Part shown: one piece after another, positions 11,690 to 23,947 of the stretch
How the letters are laid out: each line of letters starts with the position of its first letter
Position numbering within the stretch: the stretch's first letter is position 1
NCBI RefSeq assembly: GCF_019279795.1
Contig: NC_056733.1
Coordinates: 1,111,749,069 to 1,111,813,068 of the forward strand
DNA length: 64,000 nt
Reading direction: 5' to 3'
From: Protopterus annectens
Taxonomy: Eukaryota; Chordata; Ceratodontiformes; Protopteridae
Made by a program: the position numbers and the translations under genes
Notes under the pieces: model-generated
The model's database searches: none
The model's input: only the letters and a program-made list of their open reading frames with translations
Told to the model about the DNA's origin: nothing

Positions 11690-11937
11690 ATACTTTTAAC
11701 ATGGTGCTGCGGTAGCGTTATCGCCTCATAGCAAGACGTTGTCCCGTTCGATTCTCAGCTAGAGCGTCTTCTGTGTGGAGGCATATGTGAATGGGGTGTG
11801 CCTTCGTTGAAGGTTGTGCGTCAGGGCTGGTGACCCGGTACATAAAAATCCACTACCAATCATTAGCGGACCGGAGTTCCGCTGTGGCGACCCCTAACTG
11901 GGAAAAGCCGAAAGACACAAACAAAATACTTTTAACA
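11690..11937 (+). mobile_element. V-SINE-like element with 12-bp target duplications, internally deleted
   Basis: The tRNA-derived head (GCTGCGGTAGCGTTATCGCC, with B box GTTCGATTCTC) is followed by a short piece of the conserved TGTGTGGAG block. It then skips to the 3' domain, which contains CCAATCATTAGCGGACCGG and GGCGACCCCTAACTGGG and ends AAAGCCGAAAGAC. The zebrafish DANA/V-SINE superfamily has the same layout. Target duplications ATACTTTTAACA lie at 11690-11701 and 11926-11937. Compared with the copy at 25522-25854 the middle is missing. Confidence 0.85.
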
Positions 11938-14058
11938 CTTTAAAAAGTATTTGTTCAATTTTCAGTTTGTGTTACTTATTTTAGGGGGTGCCTTTGAAGG
12001 TTTTAGTCTTTATTTCTTTTAAATTAAACAGCACACAGCTGAAATGCAATTTAATGCTTAAACAAATAAATAAATAATAAGGCGGATAACTTTTTGCATT
12101 GCTTTGCATTGCCCCAGCCTCTATACTTAGGGAGAAAAGCTGCGATATGAGGCAACCGGTGAGGAACATTAGAAGAGTTAAGGACAAGTCGTCTGTGTAC
12201 AAGTCTGAGTAGTAATTCTATTAAGAAGGGATTCACAGTTCCAGTCTACAAACTATATATTACTTAGTGATCTGGCACTTATCCAAGTTACTGCACTGTG
12301 AAGGCCAGGTTACAAAAAGTACCTTGTAAGTTGCACAGTCAGAATACAGAAGTATTACTAACATAAAAATGAAATGGCATTGCTTTTTTTTTTTAAATAG
12401 CTTTCCTGCCTTTTACTCAGTAACTGTTAGGATAGGGTCCAACTCCCCATGAACATGAAACAGTCAGTGTGTTGATAAGATGCAAAATATTAATGAATGA
12501 ATTTAATAATGTGAAATCATGCTGTTGTACTATTTCCTTCACATGGAAAGTGCTAATTTCTAGCTGGTAAATTCCTTTGCTGCAGTCTGGTTGCATTATA
12601 TATTACTAATTGTACATAAATAGCATGTTCTTTGTAGTTTGTCAGAAAAGCCCCACACAGATGATTGTATCGTGTGATATTTCCCAGCAGTGCTATAAAA
12701 TAAGTCTTTCAAAGACTACTCTGGTGCAGGCATAGTGTAATAACTGACATCTGAGGATATATGTAGGCCTTTTCTGCCATCTGTGCTTTTCTTTGTGCAT
12801 CCTTGTTTTTTCTGAATATTTTATCACTATCCCCGCAGGCATCAACTTATTTTTCTTTCCTGGTACATACTGACAGTGAGTTTGAGATAAGAAGTTGCCG
12901 TAGTAATGAGCCTAACAGCAGGCCTAGTCTTTGCCGGGTTGCTAGTCACTTGGCATTTTTTTCTGTTGTTTCAGTGGCATCCATTTAAAGGTAAAGAGTG
13001 GTAAAGGAGGAAATTCTGTATCAGACTGTAATGAATGTCAGAGTAATTTAGAGACAGCTGTAATAAGCAATACCCCATATACTCATTACAGTCGTAGAAT
13101 CCTTTTCCCTGTTGCTGTCTTAACAGCTGTTGAGAGTAGGTGGGAAATTTTCTAGAAAGAGTAGCTATTCAGTCTTATATACATTTTGTTGAATGTGATG
13201 TTGGGATGATGGTTTTTGGTCCAAACAACTAAGAACTTTGATAAAGTCGTTTATTAGATGAAAATGCTCAACTATTAAATTATCATTGTATTATTTCCCG
13301 GTGGTTGGACCTTGTGTCTTATACTCTTTGTTTACTGTTTTTGACTTTGCTAACGTCTGATTGCTGCACACATCTCTTCTTTTTCTTTAGGTATTAATTT
13401 ATTACAAACCTTTTGTTACCATGTGTTAGGCTGGCAAAGCCTGCTGGACTGTCCTAACAGATTTTTCCGGTATTTTACTGTCTTTGTTTTTGAGGGGTTT
13501 GAAACTAAATGGAGGTATGCATTTTGGAAGTGAAGGTTCTGGTAAGGGATGAGTGGAGTCCAGACAAGAAGATAAATGAAAAGAATTTGTTTATGAACTT
13601 GTCAGCACTGCTGAGACTCGTGTAGAAGGGGATAAAGTTGTTTGAGTACTGCCTATTGTGTTTGGATCTCCTGAAATGTTGATTGATATGGTATCCAAAT
13701 TTCTTGCGCTGGTCAAAAGGGGATGTTTGATATTTTTGTGGGTATATTGCTGCATGCTTGTAGATACATTTTTGTATGTTCATGTTGTGGACATGAAGAT
13801 TTCCCTTATTTTCTTCATGTTTGTGGAGTTCTAATGGAACCAAGCTTCATTTCTTAGTTTTCAGAGGGCTTTTATCTCCTCAGTCGGCTTTGATTTTGAG
13901 AAATTTTATAGAGGCACATAACTGTTGGAAAGATTTTGCTTTGAAGGGGAAAAAAGAGGAGATATAAGAAAGCTTCTTGCTTGGTCAAGGACTTTGCTGG
14001 AATGTTCTGGAATACAGTCAGTTGTGATCAGGGCAGTATGCAGTTGTTCATATACATA

Positions 14059-14060
<2 letters not shown>
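11938..14060. other. 2.1 kb non-coding, nothing recognised
   Basis: No recognisable coding motif or element boundary. The largest frame (13505-13843, minus, 112 codons) has no domain I recognise. Confidence 0.4.

Positions 14061-14127
<67 letters not shown>
14061..14127. repeat. (GT)n microsatellite
   Basis: Pure GT repeat of about 66 bases, directly left of the MITE at 14143. A second GT tract (14471-14506) lies on its right, so the MITE inserted into one longer GT/TA-rich microsatellite. Confidence 0.95.
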
Positions 14128-14134
14128 CATATAT

Positions 14135-14461
14135 GTATATATGGGTCCTCTTCAGTAGACTGAACTTTTACAAGTTCAAACCTGATATGGCCGAGACCAT
14201 ATGTTCGAACTGAACGGAGATCTCCGTACAGTACGAAACAGGAAAATTTCCCATTTCTGCAATGTAGTGTGATCTTGGAGTTGGTATATTTAAGTAGGGT
14301 GGTGTGGGGGGTGCAGGGGGCATAGCCCCATTGCTACAGATGTTTAGTTTTGTTTTTTTTTTCTTTTTACTTCAGTGTTCGAACTTTTACAAGTTCTAGC
14401 ATATGGTCTTGGCCATATATGGTTCAAACTTGTAAAAGTTCGATCTACTGAAGTAGGTCCG

Positions 14462-14468
<7 letters not shown>
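14135..14468. mobile_element. MITE m1 (318 bp) with 8-bp target duplications
   Basis: Element 14143-14460 is flanked by GTATATAT at 14135-14142 and 14461-14468. Its terminal inverted repeats are about 65 nt with scattered mismatches (outer ends GGGTCCTCTTCAGTAG and GGACCTACTTCAGTAG). Each TIR contains an internal small palindrome built on GAACTT/AAGTTC. The interior holds a perfect palindrome ACGGAGATCTCCGT at 14214-14227. It also holds the G-rich core shared with other MITEs here (GTGATCTTGGAGTTGG, TATATTTAAGTAG, GGTGTGGGGGGTGCAGGGGG). There is no coding capacity. The 8-bp duplication would suit a hAT-type mobiliser, but no autonomous partner is identified. Confidence 0.85.

Positions 14469-14470
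<2 letters not shown>

Positions 14471-14506
<36 letters not shown>
14471..14506. repeat. (GT)n microsatellite, right part
   Basis: GT repeat of about 36 bases continuing the tract interrupted by the MITE at 14143-14460. Confidence 0.9.
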
Positions 14507-14507
<1 letters not shown>

Positions 14508-14795
14508 TATATACACACATATAGATAGATAAATAGATCTAGCTTTATATGTGTGTGTATATGCACAAATCTATCTCTGTATAATACATGTATATATATT
14601 TTTATTAGATTATGAAAGTAATTTTGATATGGGTAAGTGGTATGGAGAAGTTACTGGTGTGAAAGAGAATGGGGCTGTGGTCACTGAGTGAAGATTGAAG
14701 TATTCAAAGTGGAGACATTTGCTCTGGATTGTTAATTAATTGAATGATTGCCACTTTTTTAAGTTTGATCTGGTTGGCTCACTAACTAATTGTTC

Positions 14796-15048
14796 AAGAG
14801 AGCGGCACAGTGGTGCAGTTGTTAACGCTGCTGCATCACAGCATGAGGTTCTCCAGTTTGATTCTCAGCTGAGGTGCCTTCTGTGTGAAGTCTGCATGTC
14901 ATCTCTGTGTTCACATGGGTTTCTTCCAGGTACTCCCGTTTCCCCACATTCCAAAGACATGCGTCTAGAGCGTTCTCCCTGGGCCTCCTATGAAAATAGG
15001 TGCTGTCATAGTCAGACTCTCCCAGTCAACAAATGTTAAATAATAATA
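14796..15048 (+). mobile_element. V-SINE-like head fused to an L2-type LINE tail
   Basis: The 5' part is the same tRNA-derived head and conserved block as the other SINEs (GCGGCACAGTGGTGCAG, GTCTGCATGTC, CCAAAGACATGCG). The 3' part is different: TTCTCCCTGGGCCTCC, CAGACTCTCCCAGTCAACAA and a (TAA)n tail. That tail matches the L2-like LINE 3' end at 7440 and the fragment at 23881. Sharing of tails between a SINE and its partner LINE is well known. No clear target duplication found. Confidence 0.75.
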
Positions 15049-15639
15049 AAGACATTGATCAGTGATCCATTCTAGAAAGTTTAGGTGCCTCAATTATTTG
15101 AGCTTAATTGGCTTGAAATCTGAAGCACTTACAATATTGTCATGTTCCTATATATTACATGGATCCTGCTTATGAATAGATGTTGCATACCAAGCTCAGA
15201 AGCCAGAGCTAACCTTGGGTATCTACCAGAATAATCCTAAGCAGGTAAAGTTCCCTCACTCTGCCACTCATGTAAGAGATCCCCCCATCCCTAAACTTAC
15301 TAGTCAAGTGCTGAGCACTGGTGTTGCAGTTTGCCTGCTGCACCAACAGACCCTCTATAAATCCAAAACTCTAGTATTTATTGTACCAGTAACCCAAAAA
15401 GAATCTGTATAAAAAAAAACACAAAATTTAATACATTGAGCATGCTCTGAAAATCCACAAAGTTTAATATGTTTAGTGTTTTTGTCCTATAACATATAAG
15501 ACTTCTTTAGAAGTTTGACAAAATCCATTCTTTAACTTTCATAACTTAACTTAAGTCACATGACTCACTCATAGTCCCTTTACTAAAATAAATAAAACAT
15601 GAAATAACTCTAAAATGTCTATAAGAGACAATAAATACA
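15049..15639. other. Non-coding, nothing recognised
   Basis: Only short frames without motifs. The right boundary is the 3' side of a PLE fossil. Confidence 0.4.
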
Positions 15640-16745
15640 TGTTGTGTATATATACATAATAATCTTAATATTAAATCAGTTAGGTTACAACCATGCACCT
15701 ATTAATTTCAGAATGCTTAAAATAGATAGATTGCCATTAAGACTGGTGGGGGGGGGGGCTATTACAGAATTCAACATTAGACGCCAATGCTGCTCTCTAT
15801 ATTCTATCATAGTCTTCTGGGATCATCCCTCACTTTGGAATCTACCTGTTTTAACACAAAAATATTAAACTATATCCACATGTCTTCTTATGTTTAGACA
15901 AAGTATTTGTCCCAATATTGTGGACAATGTCATAAATATGTTCATAAAGGCATTTTCTAAGCACTCGTTCAGTCTTCCCTATATGGAATGAATCACATTT
16001 CTGTCAGCAAGTAATATACGCCCAGCCTCTTGGATAAACAATTATAAAAACCCATAGCTTTAATCTCAACATTCCTTTATTTGAAAAAAAAAAGTTTTAT
16101 GTATTAGTCACATATTGACATTGATGACAGGCGCCACATTTGTATGTCCCCTTCGGGTCTTTATCTTTTTCTAATAGTTCCTTGAGATTAGTTTCTTTTA
16201 TAAATGTAGCTAGGTTTGTCTGGAAACATATATCATTTATAATGGAAATGGCAGGGCACATCCCAATCTTTATTCATAATTTTTTGAATCTGCTCTGCAT
16301 CCAGATTGCATCTGAAAATGCAGGCATAACTCTGACCTACTATGTTCTTCCTTTCATGGGCTGATATTGTCTTTTACCCAAGAGGGGAATATACTTAATT
16401 CCCTACCTGTCAATCATCTCCTGTTTGAGTTTAGTCACCAAGTAGATAGGGTAACCCCCTTTCAACAAACAAATTTGCTAAAATTCACATTCTTCTAAAA
16501 AATCTCTATAATCTGATGTCATTCGAGCCAACAGTATCCATCTGCTTTTAATAATGCTCTTCTTTTATGAAATGGATGATTACAAGTAGTGCGCAAATCT
16601 GAATTAGAAAATGTATTTTTACAATAAAATCCATGACTTAAAGTTTTTCCTCTCTTTATCATTGTCAACTTAACATCCAAATATTGTAACATATAATACA
16701 TACATCTGGCATACTATATGTAAAATTTAAAAGTGAAACTGTACT
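15640..16745 (-). pseudogene. Penelope-like element fossil: RT C-terminus and GIY-YIG endonuclease
   Basis: Translating the minus strand across several frames gives the C-terminal part of a PLE protein. In order: a GGYPIYLVTKLKQEMID segment (the F-x-RGYP region), NLKELLEKDKD and GTYKCGACHQCQYV (the CxxC zinc-binding linker), then VYYLLT and HIGKTERVLRKCLYEHIYDI (GIY-YIG endonuclease with the IGKT motif and conserved R and E-H), and finally NPRGGDYDRI. PLE proteins join a telomerase-like RT to a GIY-YIG nuclease. The CxxC linker matches CRNCAACQY in the better-preserved PLE at 45478. Stops and frameshifts are frequent and the RT catalytic core is absent. The 5' side abuts an L1-like fossil near 16745-16800. 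Confidence 0.65.
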
Positions 16746-17096
16746 CTGCATGTATTCTATAAACGGTAATAGTTGTTTTATGGTGTTATTCCTAAACATA
16801 CAGATGAGGGGACAAGATCACCTGCCAGTAGCCCTTTTATCATTAGACATTGAAAGGTGTTTGATGTGGTTCAATGGCAGTATTTGTCTTCTGTTTTGGA
16901 TAAGTTTTAATTCCTATCCCAGTTTATTCACATTTTTTATGTGGATTCTATGGCTACAGTCAAAATTAGTCCAGTCCTTTCTGAAGTGCTGCCTTTGGAA
17001 AGGGAGGTAAGGCAAAGCTGCCCATTGGCACCATTGCTTTTTGTGCTAGCCATTAATCCACTAGTGATTAAACTGTGAGATCCCCTGACTACTATA

Positions 17097-17234
17097 GCAA
17101 TAACCCACACCTGGGTGTGGGTAATGCTGGATTTACCCACGGTTGGCGTGGTTTGGTCCCGAGGCGGCCCGAGGACCAAACAAAGACAACCGTGGGTAAA
17201 TCCAGCATTACCCACACCCAGAAGTGGTTATTGC
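17097..17234. repeat. 138-bp hairpin with inner palindrome
   Basis: Arms 17097-17145 and 17187-17234 are inverted copies with a few mismatches. The shared block GGGTGTGGGTAATGCTGG is perfect. The 41-nt middle contains its own hairpin (TTTGGTCC paired with GGACCAAA). It sits at the left edge of the insertion that splits the L1-like fossil. It may be a small MITE of its own or the left part of the composite palindrome element. Confidence 0.8.
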
Positions 17235-17235
17235 T

Positions 17236-17820
17236 ATTATACAATGACATTATTTAAGAAAAGAAATAATTACTTTTCTTAAATAATGGCATTGTATAAT
17301 GCCTCTTTGCTGCCCTTCCGCAGCTGTCTGGTGTTCATGGCAGTTCTGATGTACTACGCAGTACATCAGAGTTGTGGGCAAAAGCAACGGAGAATGCAAG
17401 ATCTCTGTTGCTTTTTGTCTCGCTATGTTAAATGGGTTTAACATGCGAGACAGCTTTAAAATAAGCAACGGAGATCTCCGTTGCTTATTTTAAAGTCTCG
17501 CTATGTTAAACTCATTTAACATAGCGAGACAGGTTTAAAGCAACGGAGATCGCAAGATCTCCATTGCTTTACACATTGTGTCGCTATGTTAAAGGAGTTT
17601 AACATAGCGAGACAGCTTTAAAAAAAGCAACGGAGATCTCCATTGCTTTTTTTAAATCTGTGTCGCTATGTTAAACTCTTTTAACATAGCGAGATTAGTA
17701 TACTAACGGAAAAGTCCGGCGACGGACCTTTTTCCGTTAGTATATTGAGGGATTTACAACGGGCACGCTGGTTGGGCTGGCCAATCAGCGTGCACGTTTT
17801 AGAGTAGGCATTGTATAATA
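17236..17820. repeat. Palindrome array: alternating X and Y hairpins
   Basis: At least eleven consecutive near-perfect palindromes occupy the stretch. The first is a 28+28 nt hairpin (17236-17263 with 17273-17300). Next is an 11+11 hairpin at 17345-17370. Then X and Y modules alternate four times: X at 17380-17415, 17454-17495, 17537-17570 and 17617-17656 (core AGCAACGGAGATCTCCGTTG), and Y at 17416-17452, 17495-17530, 17581-17610 and 17663-17692 (TCGCTATGTTAAA, 4-nt loop, then TTTAACATAGCGA). X at 17454-17495 is a perfect 42-nt palindrome. Two further hairpins follow at 17700-17743 and 17763-17793. The left end ATTATACAATGAC and right end GCATTGTATAAT could be the termini of the whole element. 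No coding frame. I know no family with this layout. Confidence 0.85.
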
Positions 17821-17843
17821 TTCTTTCCCTCACTCGATAAGCG

Positions 17844-17952
17844 AGATTGCACTATTTGCTGACGACCTCTTACTTTTTTTTTCCATGCTTCCAAAACTAG
17901 ATTGCACTATTTGCTGATGACCTCTTAGTTTTTCCTCCATGCTTCCAAAACC
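17844..17952 (+). repeat. 55-bp tandem duplication of the L1 FADD segment
   Basis: Copy 1 (17844-17898) and copy 2 (17899-17952) both begin AGATTGCACTATTTGCTGA and end CCATGCTTCCAAAAC, with a handful of differences. The duplication directly adjoins the palindrome insertion, so it may be an over-long target duplication or a repair scar. The copies differ at several positions, so it is not recent. Confidence 0.8.
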
Positions 17953-18230
17953 ACCCATCTATCCATTTGGTCTGTATTGCAAGACTGGCAGACAGTTTCA
18001 GGGTTTAAAATCAACCCATCCAAACCAACCCTTTTAGGATGTAATCTTCTTGCTGCAAGCCCCAAAATGCTTCAGTATAATTTTGTTGTTAATCCTTCAC
18101 ATTTTAAGTATTTAGGGATACATAGTTTATATACCCTGGCTGCACTGAGGGATTTTAATATTCAGGCTATCCAGAATAATATTGGCAAAATGTTTATTGA
18201 ATGGGGTAAGTGGAGTTAAACGTTTGAGCT

Positions 18231-19640
<1,410 letters not shown>

Positions 19641-20423
19641 CATGCACACACACCTGGGAAAGGGTGACACAGATTCTTCATCTATGCCCCCTCTGCCCAG
19701 ACTATAAGGTAGACACTGCCACCAGAACACTCCAAAGCCAGTTACTCTAAAGCTCTTACAAGGGTACCCAATTACACCGAGTAAAATGAATATTAATACA
19801 AATAGTAGTGTTTGACCAATGCAGCAAGGCTTTCAGAAGCGGCCATAGTGTCACCAAATAAGTATAGAGACTCTCAAAGGTTAAAATATTCTTGAAAGGA
19901 CCAGCCCCAATGAAAAGTTTAAATATATTTAATAATAAATAAAAAAAGAACATGAAAATACTAAATATCTATTTACAATAAACACCAGAGTTTTAGACAC
20001 AGGAAATATTAAAAATAACACAGATGGATAGATTCACATAGATACGGAAAGATAGTACTTAACTAATCTTACTATATATTCTTGACTGAGCTAAAGAATT
20101 ATTATTCCCTGGTTACTTACTAAAGCAAGGCAAAATGATGTGGGTGAGGTTCCTCCTTTGTCAGGTTTCACAAACAGACTGCCCTGGGACTTCTGTCTCC
20201 TCTAGTATTAAAACATCATTTCAGTGCTAGATTAGAGAATGGCATCACATACATCTGGTTCTCTATCTCTGATTTCCACGCTACCCACTAGAAAGTGACC
20301 CAGAATCCAACACATATGTGTCATAATATACACACACATAGAGCTTTATTAAGATGTGTCATAGGATGTGTCATACCATCTGGAAGCTATAAATCCTTTT
20401 CAAAAACTTCCACCATTTCAGGG
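19641..20423. other. Non-coding, nothing recognised
   Basis: No motif-bearing frame or element end seen. It is the target region of the hairpin element at 20439. Confidence 0.4.
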
Positions 20424-20610
20424 TAACAATTAGTTCATAAAAACAATGAAACTGGAGCAAGAAGCAGCAGATGGATGCTGTTGAAGTACTTTAATACAAT
20501 TCACATACACAACTCAGCCACTACAGCATCCGTCTGCTGCTTCTTGCTCCAGTTGCATTGTTTTTTTGGATTTTGTTTTTTCTTTGTTTTTATTATAACA
20601 ATTAGTTCAT
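20424..20610. mobile_element. Small hairpin element (157 bp) with 15-bp target duplications
   Basis: The element at 20439-20595 is bounded by TAACAATTAGTTCAT at 20424-20438 and 20596-20610. Inverted arms of 39 nt (20443-20481 and 20523-20561) match except at two or three positions, with a 41-nt loop. The right arm is followed by a 34-nt T-rich extension (20562-20595) with no left partner. This is the same architecture as the elements at 10229-10820 and 42916-43114. A possible degraded hammerhead box (CTGTTGA) starts in the loop region. Confidence 0.8.
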
Positions 20611-20984
20611 CCCTAAGGACAATACAGTAGGAGTCCTAGTCTAGGTTTTCACAAACATTTTCTATCTGGCTGCAATCAAAACTGTTAGATACAATCTTTA
20701 TGGCCTAAACCAGGTAATTTAATTTCAGACTATTTTTCAAAGTTTACTGGACTGAGATTAACCTCTTCTCTTCCACTATCCTCTTCTTACAATATATTCA
20801 TTTCAATGGTTACAATACAGTCTGGCATACAGGTGTATTTCTTTTCTGTCCAGCAGAACCCACTATTGGTACATTTTTTACATAAGCAGCTTTACAAATT
20901 TATTTTTCAACAGAAGCATCTGTACAATCAGTTTGATAAAACCTACAACACCTAGAAATCTTAGGATCCCCCCCCGAAAAAAAA
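20611..20984. other. Non-coding, nothing recognised
   Basis: No element or gene could be supported. Confidence 0.4.
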
Positions 20985-21300
20985 ATTGCCCAAACTTATA
21001 TAGCTACTCCCCTGCTCAGAAAACTGGAACAAACTTCCCCAGACATCAGAAAAATAACAACTAAACATGAATTCAAAAATGCCTTAAAACAATATCTACT
21101 TAATAACCCAACTTTAAACTGTAACTCCTAGCCAATCTCTAACAACTCTGACATTCACTTACCTACTCTGTACTGTTGCTGTTCATGTCACTTGTATCTA
21201 CTGTCTCTCTATGAGCATCTTGTAAAAATCTCTCTATTCTATAATCTCCTTTTTAGCTGATTTGTTATTGATATTGCATAATTTGTAAATGGCTGACCCA
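20985..21300 (+). pseudogene. LINE RT C-terminal fragment (L2/CR1-like)
   Basis: Across adjoining frames the plus strand reads NFPRHQK / DIRKITTKHEFKNALKQYLL. This is the W-N-x-LP-x-IR ... FK-x-x-LK-x-YLL closing block of L2/CR1-type reverse transcriptases. Only this terminal piece and a 3' UTR-like stretch are present. It lies tail-to-tail with the CR1-like LINE at 21535-23880. Confidence 0.45.
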
Positions 21301-21534
21301 CTGTTTCAAGAAACTGCTTTGTTACATAACTTGTCCCAAAATATCATGGACATTGCCTCTCCTCACTGCACTTTTATCATAAAGTGTACGTAGGCTTACT
21401 ACTCCTCATATTGTAAAACATTTTAAGGCTTACTACCCTTCTAGCATGCATATATTGTTTTACTTACTGTATTTACTCTCATAGTATGTACTCTTTCATT
21501 ATCGGTTGTCTGTTAATAGTTATCCATGTTATTG

Positions 21535-23880
21535 TTCATAGGTTGGTACTAGGCTATCTGCCCAAAGGCATTTATAAGCCTAGCCAGAATGTGTTGGCTT
21601 TCGCCGCCCCCTTAGATTAGTTCCCTGTGCCTCTGTCCAGCAGAGCCACTGAAGTGATCCCCGGGGTAAACTTTCTGTTTCCCATCCACTCGTCAAGGTT
21701 TCTTTTGTAGAGTGTTAGCGAGGAGCTCTGCCTAGTGTAGATTGGGATCTTGTTCCAAAGCATGGGAAGTCTCTGGGACAGGAATCTATCCCTCCAGCAT
21801 GTCCTATTTATTGTTGTGGTGAGGTTTAGATCCCTAGAGCATGTGGCTCGAGGGGATAAGGTTTTATTTAGGTGGAGCATGTCCATCAGTTCTGGGTTGG
21901 ACATGGCCTTGTATGTCAGGCAGAGATCACCTCTGAGTAGGCTGTATGCAACCGAGTACAGCTGGAGTTTCTTCAGTCGAGCTGCATAGGGCATCTGTTT
22001 GAGGCCAGTGATCCTCTTGGTGAGGTACTTCTGTGGTCTTTCCAGCTGTTGCAGGTGTCTTGTAAGGTACATCCCAAATGGGGTGTTGTGCTCTATGATG
22101 GGTCTGATGAGTGATGAGTAAAGGGGCACAATGACCACTTTTGATCTGGATGCGAACACTTTTGTGATTAGGTGGCCCACATAGAACGATTTTCTAACCA
22201 CTTTGGCAATGTGATTATCAAAGGAGAGTTTACTATCTACTTGGGTGCCCAGATCCCTTATTACATCTTCTGTATTTAGAGGACTACCACCTATGTGATA
22301 GTTTGTGGGTACTTTGTTTTTTCCAAAGGGGATGACTATGCACTTTTTGGCATTTAGCTTGAGGCCATGATTTTGACACCAGGTATCCATCTCAGTGAGA
22401 CCCTTTTGGAGGATGTCTGTGTCAGCCGGAGAGTTGATTACAGCCCCTAGTTTGCAGTTGTCTGCGAACCTGGTCAGCCATATTCCTCCTGTGCTTGCCT
22501 GTACCTCTGAGAAGTATATGCCGAACAGGAGGGGTCCTAGGACTGAGCCCTGGGGAACGCTACTTGTAACCAGTTTAGAGTCGGACCTAGCTCCCGCAAC
22601 TCTCACCATGTGGGTTCTGTCCATGAGCCAGTTGGCAACCCATCTTGTGATGTAGGGGTTTATTTTCAGGCTGGTGAGCTTGTCTATAATACCTGAATGG
22701 GGAATGGTGTTGAAGGCCTTTGCAAGGTCTAGGTAGGCTGTGTGTACCACCTTTCCCTCATCTATAGCCTTGGTAACTGTCTCAAAGAAGTCCACCGGGT
22801 TTAGGAGGCATGATCTGCCCTTAACAAAGCTGAACTGGGTAGGATCCAGTGTTTGGCAGTTCCCAATGTCTCTGTTGAGTTCCATGATTATGCGCTCCAT
22901 AGCCTTGCAGACCAAGCTAGTCAGGCTTATAGGATGATAGTTCCTGGGGTCTGTTGTGGCTCCACCTTTGTGGAGTGGAATAACTGTTGCTGTGTGCCAC
23001 TCTATGGGTATGTAGCCTGTGGAGAGACTGAGTTTGAACAGTGTGTTTAGGTGATGGGTTAGTTCATCTTTGAGCTTGTGTAGGACGCAGCCTGGGACAC
23101 CATCCGGTCCCATTGAGGCTGTGTTTTGGCTTTGGAGAGGGCTGTTTTAACTTGAGTGTCTGTAATTTCAGGGGCACTACATTCTTCTGGTATGGTTATG
23201 GGCCATTTTGGGGGTGAGAGGGAGGTGAAGTTTGCACTGAACCTGTCTGCCAGGATGTTGGCGATATCAGTCGGTTCAGTGTATTTTGTGCCAGTCTGCA
23301 CTAACTCCAAGCAGAGCAGATCTGAGCATTGCCACTTAGATTCTTGACATAGCTAAAGAATGCCTTATGGTTGTCTTTGGAGTCCTTGGCAATTTTTCTT
23401 TCAAAGCTTACCTTGGATAATTTTATGAGGGATCATAGTTTCTTGCTGATACTGGTCAGGAATGTCTTCCCTTCTGGGATTTTACTCTTTTCTGTACTAG
23501 TTTCCTCCTATTGTATAGCTTGTTTATGACAGGGGTCCACCAGACTGATTTCCTTTTCTTGGAGGAGTGAGCCTTGGTTTTGCTTGGGATAACACAATCC
23601 ATGCATTCTTGTAGGTACCCATAGAATGCATTAGTAAAGGATTTTGCAGCTTGGCCAGTGTTATCCTTTAGCATGGGGGCATTGAAACTTTCCACCTCGG
23701 TCGTAAGTAACATGAAGTTCGCTTTTGAAAAGTTTTTCATGGTGATTTCCTTGTCCGGGGGTGGGGGCATAATGTGGATATCCAAAGTGATTTGTTTATG
23801 GTCAGATCTAACCAGCGAGGAGTTTACCTCCAGTGTGGAAGACCGGTCGCCCATGTTGGTGATTGGTTGGTGAAGCTTGC
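21535..23880 (-). mobile_element. CR1-like LINE, 5'-truncated
   Basis: On the minus strand the copy runs from the end of the endonuclease domain (near 23880) through the RT to a 3' UTR. The UTR has the landmarks GGCGAAAGCCAACACATTC, GGCTAGGCTTATAAATGCC, GCAGATAGCCTAGTA and CCTATGAAC. The copy at 30697-32083 has the same landmarks and belongs to the same family. The tail at 2490-2640 is related. Confidence 0.85.
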
Positions 23881-23947
23881 GAAGCTTTTCTCCCTGGGCC
23901 TCCGCTGAAAAGGGTCTTTTGCTCAGTCGGACATTCCCAGTCAACAA
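21617..23947 (-). pseudogene. CR1-like ORF2: endonuclease end plus reverse transcriptase
   Basis: Three minus frames join into one damaged ORF2. Frame 23456-23947 holds the end of the AP-endonuclease (SDHKQITLDIHI, the S-D-H catalytic box) and the linker. Frame 23059-23310 holds TDIANILADRFSANF and the region before the RT. Frame 21617-23113 holds the RT of about 498 codons: GPDGVPGCVL, WHTATVIPLHKGG, YHPISLTSLVCKAMERII, YLDLAKAFNTIPHSG (motif A), SVPQGSVLGPLLFGIYF (motif B), RFADNCKLG (motif C), LNAKKCIVIPFGKN, and the C-terminal LRGDLCLTYKAM. The catalytic box is FADN instead of FADD, so the enzyme would be inactive even with the frames repaired. The first few codons of the upstream frame, above about 23880, belong to the neighbouring LINE tail. 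Confidence 0.85.

Larger units (their letters stand above)
16800..18230 (+). pseudogene. L1/Tx1-like LINE reverse transcriptase fossil, interrupted
   Basis: The first part (16810-17095) reads, across two frames, LLSLDIERxFD and then QSCPLAPLLFVLAINPLVIKL. That is L1-clade motif A followed by the RQGCPLSPLLF-type motif B. An insertion of about 745 bp (17097-17840) interrupts it. The frame resumes at IALFADDLL (17846-17875; FADD catalytic motif), then WQTVSGFKINPSKP and HFKYLGI, as in L1/Tx1 ORF2. The FADD segment is tandemly duplicated. Several stops and shifts make it non-functional. C-terminal remains may continue to about 18990 but are too degraded to define. Confidence 0.65.
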
